DNA of 16,312 nt, from assembly GCA_009845645.1 (NCBI GenBank), contig VXZF01000486.1:1-16312 (forward strand), in the 5' to 3' direction. Position numbers and translations under genes: made by a program. The DNA is from Gemmatimonadota bacterium (GTDB lineage: Bacteria > Latescibacterota > UBA2968 > UBA8231). Positions 1 to 6,615 of the stretch are shown here, piece after piece. Below the pieces are notes generated by a model. It was given only the letters and a program-made list of their open reading frames with translations, made no database searches and was not told where the DNA came from. How positions within the stretch are numbered: the stretch's first letter is position 1; the number at the start of each line of letters is the position of its first letter.

Positions 1-1927
1 CCGCGTCGAAGTAGTCGATGCGCAGACCGGCGTTGATGATCAGGTCATTATACTCAACTTTGTCTTGGATGAAAGCAGCGGCTACCGTCGGCTGGCGCGG
101 GGCCTCTAGCCCCTCGCCATTGGCCTCGCGACCGAACTCATCGAAGCCGAAGAAATCGCTGGCACTAGTCGAGCGCAGCAACCTAATAAGATCCTGCTTG
201 CTACCCTTGCCATCGTCAAGACTCTCGGCCTTCGCGATCAACTCGTCGAGGATCTGGTCTTCGCTGATTTCATCGTTGTAGTAGCGGTCGTACACTGCGT
301 CCAGCTCGGGATAGGTGTTGGCTATCCCGGAGCGGATCGAACGCAACGAGATCCCATAGCGCCGCGAGGTCCAACTCTGGTAGTCGAAACCGGCCTTGAG
401 CTGATGCATGTCGGTCTGCTTGGTCCAGCTACCGGCCAGCCCCCAATAGCCATCCGACGTGGTGCTGTAGGAGGTCGTGGGCGTCCCGGGGCGGTTGAAG
501 GGAAAGCCTGCTAGATCGTAGGGCCTTGGCCTCGAACCCTGCTGGGTATAGGGCGTGTACTCGCCCGTCCCCTCGAGGGCGCGCTGTACGGCCACGCTGT
601 CGTTGTACACCCACCACCGATCTCTGAAAAGCGGGTCGTAGGACTCGGCATTCCGCTTGTAGAGGCTCACGTTGAGTTCGTAGAACATGCTTTTGTCGAG
701 CAGGTGGGTGATCTTGGCGTTGACTAGGTTGGAGGACGATTCCGACTCGACCAAACGCCGGGTGTTAAAAGCATTGCGGATGGGCGCATAATTGCTTTCA
801 GAATTCCCGTCCGTGTACAGATTCGTGAGGCGGACTTGGACGGGATAGTAGTCGAGCAACAAGGTCCCGTTGAAAATGACCGCTTCACTACTCGTGTGTG
901 GAATATTGCCGGGCTTGATTTCGAGCTGCTCGATCTGGTCGGGAACGAGATTGCCCTCTTCGTCCTCGCCCCAGTGCCGGCGTCCGCCGCGGAGGCCAGT
1001 GTCTTCGAGATCCTCGAAGGTAAAACCCGACCAGTAGATCGGCCAAGAACCGATGCCGCGGCGCTGGCCAGCCAAGAAGGCGCGAATCTTCTGGCTTCCC
1101 GCAACCGGACCACCGGCGGTCATCACCTGATTGAAGTAGCCGTAGGAATACGTGTCGAAGCGCTGCTCGGAGTCGTCGGTAAAATTGTCCGACTCGGAGA
1201 GGATCTCGAAGTCCCACTCGCTGCCGCCGGTGCGCAACTCTTGCAGGATAATGCCGGCATTGGCACCGCCGTACTCGGCGTTGAAGCCGCCGGCTTGGAG
1301 TTGGATTTCCTCTAGCGCCTCGTCAATCAGGCCCACCGCGCTACCACCCGTGACCACATTGCGGACGCTGGCCCCCTCGACGTAGTAGCCGATCTCGTCG
1401 CCACGCGAGCCACGGATGTGCAATGTCCCCTCGTCTTCGACCACGCCGGTCTGCAGGGCTATGACTGAGCTGACGCCTCGAAGCGGCAGAATTTCGAGAT
1501 CCTCGGCATCGACGATGCGCACTGCATTGGTGGCGGTTTTGTCGATGATTGGCCGCTCGGCCCGAATTACCACTTCCTCGACCTGAATATCCGAAGAAGT
1601 CAGTTCAACGGCGATATTCGTAGTCAGATCGGCGGAGACCCGCACGTCCTCGACGGTGTAATCCGCGTAGCCGATATACGTGGCTTTGAGGGTGTAGGTG
1701 CCCGCCGGTACGTTGAGAATAAAAAAGCGGCCCTTTTCGTCCGCTGTAGCCCCTAACTTGGTATCCACCACCACGATATTGGCATGGGGCAGCCCATCCC
1801 CGGTGGCGGCATCCTTGATGACACCGGCGATCTTGCCACCCGTACTGGCCTCGGCCGGAGCCAAGCTCAGCGCGAGCAGGACGCCCAGTGCGGTCAAGGC
1901 GCGAAAAACGCTAGCAAATTTGGTCAT
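1..1927 (-). CDS. TonB-dependent receptor with carboxypeptidase-like regulatory N-terminal domain (3' end beyond window)
   Basis: This is an outer-membrane active-transport receptor. The frame is open from an ATG at 1927 to the left edge, giving 642 complete codons with no stop, so the C-terminal barrel strands are missing. Residues 1-27 are a signal peptide (hydrophobic core, cut after APAEA). Residues about 31-120 form a carboxypeptidase-regulatory-like beta domain (GKIAGVIKDAATGDGLPHAN, then GTYTLKATYIGY). Next come a TonB-box-like stretch (VEEVVIRAERPIIDKTATN) and a plug domain at about 130-232 with LHIRGSRGDEIGYYVEG and GGFNAEYGGANAGII. The rest is barrel with alternating hydrophobic strands. 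The start is fixed by the complete Shine-Dalgarno AAAGGAGGG, 5 nt from ATG. It lies 33 bp after the 7-TM gene and may share its transcript. The substrate cannot be read from sequence; the architecture is typical of FCB-group SusC-like or oligopeptide/siderophore receptors. The family call is firm, the substrate unknown. Confidence 0.93.
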   Translation of the reverse strand, partial: MTKFASVFRALTALGVLLALSLAPAEASTGGKIAGVIKDAATGDGLPHANIVVVDTKLGATADEKGRFFILNVPAGTYTLKATYIGYADYTVEDVRVSADLTTNIAVELTSSDIQVEEVVIRAERPIIDKTATNAVRIVDAEDLEILPLRGVSSVIALQTGVVEDEGTLHIRGSRGDEIGYYVEGASVRNVVTGGSAVGLIDEALEEIQLQAGGFNAEYGGANAGIILQELRTGGSEWDFEILSESDNFTDDSEQRFDTYSYGYFNQVMTAGGPVAGSQKIRAFLAGQRRGIGSWPIYWSGFTFEDLEDTGLRGGRRHWGEDEEGNLVPDQIEQLEIKPGNIPHTSSEAVIFNGTLLLDYYPVQVRLTNLYTDGNSESNYAPIRNAFNTRRLVESESSSNLVNAKITHLLDKSMFYELNVSLYKRNAESYDPLFRDRWWVYNDSVAVQRALEGTGEYTPYTQQGSRPRPYDLAGFPFNRPGTPTTSYSTTSDGYWGLAGSWTKQTDMHQLKAGFDYQSWTSRRYGISLRSIRSGIANTYPELDAVYDRYYNDEISEDQILDELIAKAESLDDGKGSKQDLIRLLRSTSASDFFGFDEFGREANGEGLEAPRQPTVAAAFIQDKVEYNDLIINAGLRIDYFDA

Positions 1928-1931
1928 ATGT

Positions 1932-1940
1932 CCCTCCTTT
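1932..1940 (-). promoter_or_regulatory. Strong ribosome binding site of the TonB-dependent receptor
   Basis: AAAGGAGGG lies with its GGAGG core 5 nt before the ATG at 1927. It is one of the two best anti-16S matches in the window and suggests high translation of the receptor relative to the genes upstream. A short GGGTA/TACCC inverted repeat (1944-1958) sits just before it. Confidence 0.7.
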
Positions 1941-1960
1941 GTAGGGTAGTCAATACCCCT

Positions 1961-2674
1961 TCACATCAAGTGCAACCAGTCATCTAAGAGAAAGGTCACA
2001 CGCCCGATCAACAGCGAGATCCTCGCCATAATAGTGTAACCAAACGAAGCCCCAAACGAGATCATCAAAAACCATATCCCCACCTTGGAGATGTGGCCCG
2101 CTGTGCCGGTGTGCTCGACAGAAAAAAAGAAATAAACCAACACCCCGATGACCCCCACGAGGACTACTAGCAAATTGAGCCCCTCCAAGCTCCAAGTTAG
2201 TGGTTGTAATGTAGGTTCTATTTGGGCCAAAATAAAGGAAGAAATATAGCGGGGAATCGTCCAGCCGGCCGCGAGCCCTACAAAGAATGCAAAAGCATAG
2301 CGGCTGAGCCAACCGAAGCGCAGCGAAAAGCGCGTCAACATCAACAGCCCGAGCACCGTCGGAGCCAAAAGCCACCAATTAGGCGTCTCCCCTTCGCCCG
2401 GATCGGTCCATTCGGCGATGAGTTCTCCATAAAGCGTCGGGTACCAAGTCTGGCCGAATACATACGCCGCTGCCACACCTACGAAGACGTGCTCGGCAAA
2501 CTTGAAAAGCGGATTGTCCTTGTAGAGGAAGCTATAGAGCGCCAGAGTCATGCCTGCCGCGACAATAATGCCCAAACCCGTCCAGTCTGCCGCCAAGGTT
2601 CCGTTGGCCACTAAGCCGATGTTGACCGCGGCAAACAACAGGAGTACGCCCAAAAAGATATACGTATCACGCAT
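1961..2674 (-). CDS. Seven-helix integral membrane protein of the GlmL/DUF6754 cluster, function unknown
   Basis: I do not recognise a named function. The protein has 237 residues and about seven hydrophobic segments, near residues 5-23, 33-50, 61-77, 100-117, 124-140, 165-184 and 199-224. A soluble acidic loop (EWTDPGEGETPN, about 88-99) separates helices 3 and 4. Distinctive stretches are YKDNPLFKFAEHVFVGVAAA after helix 2 and SFGASFGYTIMARISLLIGR in the last helix. Such polar and charged positions within helices suggest a functional rather than purely structural membrane protein. ATG at 2674 follows the preceding stop by 8 bp; GAGGAG lies 12 nt upstream, a rather long spacing. It is the last gene of the tightly packed cluster and is probably co-translated with the two membrane genes before it. 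A role as the membrane subunit of a complex with the DUF6754 protein is inference from position. Confidence 0.85.
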   Translation of the reverse strand: MRDTYIFLGVLLLFAAVNIGLVANGTLAADWTGLGIIVAAGMTLALYSFLYKDNPLFKFAEHVFVGVAAAYVFGQTWYPTLYGELIAEWTDPGEGETPNWWLLAPTVLGLLMLTRFSLRFGWLSRYAFAFFVGLAAGWTIPRYISSFILAQIEPTLQPLTWSLEGLNLLVVLVGVIGVLVYFFFSVEHTGTAGHISKVGIWFLMISFGASFGYTIMARISLLIGRVTFLLDDWLHLM

Positions 2675-2682
2675 GGCGGCGA

Positions 2683-3513
2683 TCAGCTCCTCTGCTCGGA
2701 TGAAGTTCGCCGAACGGCGAAGTACGCGATATTGCCCATAAGCACGAAGACCACGATGACCAAATGGGCCATCGACTGGGCGCTCATACCCGTGCTGGCA
2801 CTGCCGCGACGGTCAATCAGGGTCTCGTATTCGGCTGCGCCGGCTAGACCCCCGAGCAGACCCCCGAGCTGTCCCGAATCGAGAAAGGGATATAGATCGG
2901 GAGCCATCACCGCGGTACAGCCAGCGACAAAGGTAAAGCCGTACTTCTCCTGACCGTAGGGTATCCACCAAAACTCAATCGAATCCCCGGCTGCCAAATC
3001 TAAGACGAGGTCAAAATCGCGCAGCGAACGCAAACCGCGCGTCAAATCCAAGTCGCCGGTCTCCGCGCCCCATTGGTCTTGCGGGAAGGCACTGTGGAAA
3101 TCCTGTCCCATATTGAGGATGACGCTGAAATTGCCCGGCTTGTAGCCCATAAAGGCGTAATCCACCCCGTACTCCAAATCGAATTCAGCCGTCATCTCCT
3201 CCAGCACCTGTTGGGCCAGCCCCGGTGCCTCGGGCCATAGACAAATGGCCACCACCTTGAGATCGCGGCGGAAGGCGTGGCGCAACATGGCGCGCGACAT
3301 CGGCAGCATTTCGGGTTGCGTGCTGGCACCGTAAGAAAAGGAGACCAGCACAATATCCCCTGCGTCGAGTTTCTCAAACTGGTCGTACGCAGCTTTTACC
3401 TCGTTCGTCGGCGTGATCGGCAGGGAAATTCCGGCCAGCAACGGCCCCGCCACGCTGAGAAACACTAGGGCGAAAATGATGCGACGGTCGATAGCGAGCA
3501 GTTTGTGCATCAT
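2683..3513 (-). CDS. Membrane-anchored alpha/beta-domain protein of the GlmL/DUF6754 cluster, function unknown
   Basis: This 276-residue protein is not a family I can name. A hydrophobic segment at about 12-31 preceded by basic residues (LLAIDRR) acts as signal anchor. A second helix lies at about 249-267 and is followed by RR. Both ends are therefore predicted cytosolic, with the central domain (about 35-245) in the periplasm. That domain reads as alternating strands and helices: GDIVLVSFSYG (52-62), RDLKVVAICLW (83-93), VDYAFMGYKPG (117-127) and FDLVLDLAAG (167-176). FTFVAGC...LY (193-208) near its end resembles FFVTTC...LY in the DUF6754 protein two genes upstream, which hints at a shared fold. 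The start is ATG at 3513. It overlaps the previous gene's stop as ATGA, so translation is probably coupled. The topology prediction is by eye only. Confidence 0.83.
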   Translation of the reverse strand: MMHKLLAIDRRIIFALVFLSVAGPLLAGISLPITPTNEVKAAYDQFEKLDAGDIVLVSFSYGASTQPEMLPMSRAMLRHAFRRDLKVVAICLWPEAPGLAQQVLEEMTAEFDLEYGVDYAFMGYKPGNFSVILNMGQDFHSAFPQDQWGAETGDLDLTRGLRSLRDFDLVLDLAAGDSIEFWWIPYGQEKYGFTFVAGCTAVMAPDLYPFLDSGQLGGLLGGLAGAAEYETLIDRRGSASTGMSAQSMAHLVIVVFVLMGNIAYFAVRRTSSEQRS

Positions 3514-4166
3514 TCGGCTCCTCCACCCAAATACGAGCGCTCAATCCCAAAAATGATCCGCAGCGAAGTGGCAATAGCACCCAGCGACACGCCGAGCAAG
3601 ATGCCGCGCTTGGCCGCCAAGTTGGGCACGTTCAACAGCCAATCGGTTGCTATCGGGAAAAAGTCGGAAAGCTCTCTTCCGATGGGCACGCGGCCCAACA
3701 TGACGATGACCGCCGCGATCAGCAGCACGGCCGCCTCGGGTGTGCGGGCACGGAAGGTTCGGTACGCGGCCGAGGCGATGAAGAAGGCTAAGATCGAAAA
3801 CATGGTCGAGGCGCAAGACACCTGAATATTGTCGAAGAGCCACTTATAACCCCCGGCCTCGGCCTGCGCGGTGAAGGGACCTAAACCGTCGTTGTACACG
3901 ACGAAGACCATCATAACCGCGAAGCTCAAAATAGCGATCAAGCTATAGGCCCAGCCGGCGACTCTCTGGCGAATCCGCTGCCAGTGCAGGTTGAGCAGGC
4001 TGTATAGCCCGAGCAAATAAGAAAACGCGAAGACGATGCGCATCCATAGCGCCATCTCCCGCTCTAAACTCTGCGCATCGCCGTGGGGTACGTAGTAGCC
4101 GATAACGCCGAGCATACCGAAGGCAAAGGCAATGACCAGCGGTAGCGTTCGACTAAGAAAAATCAT
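3510..4166 (-). CDS. Six-helix integral membrane protein of the GlmL/DUF6754 cluster, function unknown
   Basis: The 218-residue protein is almost wholly hydrophobic, with about six helices near residues 7-26, 41-60, 70-91, 109-134, 143-160 and 187-207. Basic clusters HWQRIRQR (61-68) and YRTFRAR (135-141) probably mark cytosolic loops. The loop NDGLGPFTAQAEAGGYKWL (92-110) and the segment GRVPIGRELSDFF (158-170) are likely on the other side. The C-terminus ends IERSYLGGGAE. No transporter signature or catalytic motif is visible, so no function is assigned. ATG at 4166 has a textbook AGGAGG 5 nt upstream, part of which lies in the TAG stop of the DUF6754 gene. The stop overlaps the next start by 4 bp (ATGA). 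The placement between the DUF6754 protein and two more membrane proteins suggests they form one complex; this is inference. Confidence 0.85.
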   Translation of the reverse strand: MIFLSRTLPLVIAFAFGMLGVIGYYVPHGDAQSLEREMALWMRIVFAFSYLLGLYSLLNLHWQRIRQRVAGWAYSLIAILSFAVMMVFVVYNDGLGPFTAQAEAGGYKWLFDNIQVSCASTMFSILAFFIASAAYRTFRARTPEAAVLLIAAVIVMLGRVPIGRELSDFFPIATDWLLNVPNLAAKRGILLGVSLGAIATSLRIIFGIERSYLGGGAE

Positions 4167-4171
4167 CGCGC

Positions 4172-4177
4172 CCTCCT
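4172..4177 (-). promoter_or_regulatory. Ribosome binding site overlapping the upstream stop codon
   Basis: A perfect AGGAGG sits 5 nt before the ATG at 4166. Its first bases are part of the TAG stop of the preceding DUF6754-type gene, so ribosomes ending there sit on the next initiation site. This fits translational coupling in one mRNA. Confidence 0.65.
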
Positions 4178-5492
4178 AGGGGGTAAAAAAGTGCGTCAAC
4201 TGCGACCATCCCAAGAAGGTTTCCAGCAGCGTGCCCAGCACCAGCACGGCCAGCAGGATGGCTTTGCCCCCGTCTTGACCTTTAAGACTGCCCAGCATTC
4301 GCGGCTCGCCCGACAAGTAGGCGCTGGCTGCGTAGAGCTCTTCGCCGAGCAGGGTGTAGTCGCAGGTGGTGACGAAAAAGGGAAGCTGGGTAAAGGCGTC
4401 CGTACCGGCGATCTGGATCGCCCCGGTCGTCGAACCCGTCTCGGCCAACAGCAGCGACTCGGCGTAGAAATATCCCATCATAATGTGAGCCGCCGGCCGG
4501 TCGCGGATCATGATACCCTCGACCGCTGCCGCATAGCTAAACTGATCGGTACCGGCGATGAAGACGTGGTCGGGATTAAAGGCATCGGGCCGTCCCGCCT
4601 CGACATACGAGGCTTTCATCGTCTCCTGACTCACAGATAGAACCACCGGGTCTGGGGCCACCACCCGCAGCGCGGTGTCGTACTCGGCCGTGCGCCGCGC
4701 AACCCGTCCCAAGATATTGACCGCGGCAATAGTCGAAATCGCGTCCATGCCGCGCAGCCCGTGGATGAAAAGCACCGGCTTGCCCATCTCGGTCGCCCGC
4801 CCCAGCGCTTCGTCGAGTGCCTCTAATCCGGCGATGCGGCGAATCTTGAGTTCGCGCCGCCGCGCAATGCCAATGTAGCCCATGATAAGTCCTGAGAACA
4901 CGAGGCACAACACCAGATTATTGATCTTGGAGTTATTAAAAAAATTGCCTTTGGACTCGGCGTTGACGATCACCTTGCCGCGGATCGCGCCCCCAGCCGA
5001 TCGCACATCGATGTGAAAGTAATACGTCTTGCCGTCTTCTAGCGGCGTTTTGCCACCTGCGGCGGCAAATTCCTCGACATTGACATAGTGGTGATTCTCC
5101 AGATCGGCCCTACGACCAAAGAGCGCCGGTGCCTCGGACATCAAGTTCCCCGTTGCCGCAACCTCGGCCACGACGCGAAAAGGCCCGCTGGGCGAATCGG
5201 CGATGGCGACCTGATACATCGCATTTTCGCTGATCTGAGGATTTCGCGGCCAAGTCAGCGTAATGCTGCCCCCGTCGTCGTTGGGCGTGTCAAAAGCTTG
5301 GACCTTGATCGGAGGTTCAGGGTGTGCCAGCAACTCGCCGAGCTCCTGTTCTTCGATCGGCGGCAGAGGGTCTGCCAGCAACGTGCCGATCCCCGGTGCC
5401 GCAGGAATGTCGATCCCCTGTTCCGCATTTTCCGCCGCGCTCGCCAACGGCCAAGCCAAGACCAATGCAGACAGCCAGTTTTTTGCTCTCAT
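4176..5492 (-). CDS. Signal peptide-Fn3-TM-DUF6754-like membrane protein
   Basis: The protein has 438 residues. A signal peptide covers about 1-20 (WLSALVLAWPLASA). A fibronectin-III-like beta domain spans about 60-178, with SITLTWPRNP and later GKTYYFHIDV strands, predicted periplasmic. A helix at about 192-210 is followed by a basic stop-transfer (RRRELKIRR). An alpha/beta domain at about 215-408 follows and should be cytosolic; a final helix lies at about 410-428. The cytosolic part (KPVLFIHGLRGMDA, RVVAPDPVVL, FFVTTCDYTLLGEELYAAS) matches my recollection of the uncharacterised DUF6754 family, which is often joined to Fn3. No catalytic motif is known for it. The frame extends to a TTG at 5507, but ATG 5492 is preferred because GAGGAA lies 7 nt before it and the upstream gene stops 4 bp away. 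It probably links periplasm and cytosol in the complex encoded here. Confidence 0.88.
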   Translation of the reverse strand: MRAKNWLSALVLAWPLASAAENAEQGIDIPAAPGIGTLLADPLPPIEEQELGELLAHPEPPIKVQAFDTPNDDGGSITLTWPRNPQISENAMYQVAIADSPSGPFRVVAEVAATGNLMSEAPALFGRRADLENHHYVNVEEFAAAGGKTPLEDGKTYYFHIDVRSAGGAIRGKVIVNAESKGNFFNNSKINNLVLCLVFSGLIMGYIGIARRRELKIRRIAGLEALDEALGRATEMGKPVLFIHGLRGMDAISTIAAVNILGRVARRTAEYDTALRVVAPDPVVLSVSQETMKASYVEAGRPDAFNPDHVFIAGTDQFSYAAAVEGIMIRDRPAAHIMMGYFYAESLLLAETGSTTGAIQIAGTDAFTQLPFFVTTCDYTLLGEELYAASAYLSGEPRMLGSLKGQDGGKAILLAVLVLGTLLETFLGWSQLTHFFTP

Positions 5493-5496
5493 GCCT

Positions 5497-6612
5497 TTAT
5501 TCCTCAATCAACTCCACATTCGCCCGCGGCACTATCGCCTGCTCCCCGTCTTCAAACTCCACGGCCAATACCCGCACCCGCGCCCCGGACTCCACCGCGC
5601 ACAACTCGGTTGGCAAGTCGCTGACTCGCCCAATCCGTCCAAAATAGGGCATCCGAATCACCCGCAACAAATCGCCCATCTGCAATCCTTCGGCGCTTGG
5701 CCGCACCTCTTCTTCTTCTTGGTCAGCGGCCGTGGGAACGATAATCTCCGGCCGCAAGACGCCAGCGCGGATCTGCGTCGCGCCGGCCATAGACGCATCC
5801 ATGCCAGCGCACGCTTGTAGAATATCAAAGGTTTTGCGGGCCATGGCGACGCGGCCAAATCCCTCGGTCGCTACTACGGTCAAGCCGATTTGCTCGGTGC
5901 CGGTGATGGCCACGCCCAAATCGCGGCCGAGCAAGTCGCGCAAGTCGCGGTCGCGCAGGCCGCCGCCGATCAATCCCACGGCACCTGCCTGCCGGGCCTG
6001 TTCTACAGTCTCCGCGCTAATCAGGCTACCGACCACGACAATTTTGCCCGCAACTTCCGGCCCCAGCGACTCTGCCGTAGCGTCCGGAGTATCAACCGCC
6101 AAGTGCAGCGCCCCCCAGCACTCGCCCCCCACGCCGAAAATGCCCTGGATATAAGCACCTCGCGCTGCGACGCGCACGCCCTCCTCGGCAAAAATTTCCT
6201 CGACAACCCCATCGACGTAAGCCAGCACTTCGACCGGCCTAGGCGCTTGCCGCAATATCACCTGCCCAGTCACCGGCGAAATGCTCTCGACGGTGCCGCT
6301 GACCGGGGATTCAATTGTGGTCTTGAACCAGCGAATAAACGGCCTGGTCTCGGCAAGCGGTTCGCCGGCTTCGATCCGGTCGCCCTCTTTTTTGAGCATA
6401 TAGCCGGCCAGCTCTTGCGGCGAGGTGCCTAGGCGGTTGACCAAGTTGAGAGTCGCCACCTCGCCCGGCAATTCGGTGCGGGCCACGACTTGGTCTCGCC
6501 GCACCGCTTGGCCGCGCTCGACGACCACTTCACCTTTGAGGGGCAACCGTCGCTCTTTGTGGATGACTGCGTGCTGCGTCACGCGCAATCCAGGGGTATA
6601 AGCATGGGCCAT
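5497..6612 (-). CDS. Lipoyl/RnfC-like barrel-sandwich protein with KOW-like C-terminus
   Basis: The protein has 371 residues, with no signal peptide or membrane helix, so it is cytosolic. The N-terminal third carries repeated glycine-turn beta motifs like those of biotinyl/lipoyl and RnfC barrel-sandwich domains: LKGEVVVERGQAVRRDQVVA (25-44), MLKKEGDRIEAGEPLAE (72-88) and ESPVSGTVESISPVTGQVIL (101-120). None carries the EMKM/DKA-type lysine site for biotin or lipoate, so it is probably structural. Residues about 185-255 (GKIVVVGSLISAETVEQARQ, AVGLIGGG) look like a small alpha/beta domain. An acidic linker (QEEEEV) leads to a KOW/SH3-like beta end at 312-371 (GDLLRVIRMPYFGRIGRV). ATG at 6612 comes 3 bp after the GlmL stop and has no strong Shine-Dalgarno, so it is probably coupled to GlmL translation. 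The likely role is an adaptor between the ATPase and the membrane partners; function is unknown. Confidence 0.85.
   Translation of the reverse strand: MAHAYTPGLRVTQHAVIHKERRLPLKGEVVVERGQAVRRDQVVARTELPGEVATLNLVNRLGTSPQELAGYMLKKEGDRIEAGEPLAETRPFIRWFKTTIESPVSGTVESISPVTGQVILRQAPRPVEVLAYVDGVVEEIFAEEGVRVAARGAYIQGIFGVGGECWGALHLAVDTPDATAESLGPEVAGKIVVVGSLISAETVEQARQAGAVGLIGGGLRDRDLRDLLGRDLGVAITGTEQIGLTVVATEGFGRVAMARKTFDILQACAGMDASMAGATQIRAGVLRPEIIVPTAADQEEEEVRPSAEGLQMGDLLRVIRMPYFGRIGRVSDLPTELCAVESGARVRVLAVEFEDGEQAIVPRANVELIEE
5500..5505 (-). promoter_or_regulatory. Ribosome binding site that sets the DUF6754-type gene start
   Basis: GAGGAA lies 7 nt before the ATG at 5492. The alternative TTG at 5507 would place this site inside the coding frame and has no comparable site of its own, so the ATG is favoured. 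Confidence 0.6.
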
Positions 6613-6615
6613 GAG

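Noticed and set aside
1944..1958. GGGTA/TACCC hairpin before the TonB receptor
   Set aside because: The stem is only five base pairs with no T-run, too weak to call a terminator or riboswitch. TTGAC in its loop is too close to the start codon to serve as a -35 box for this gene.
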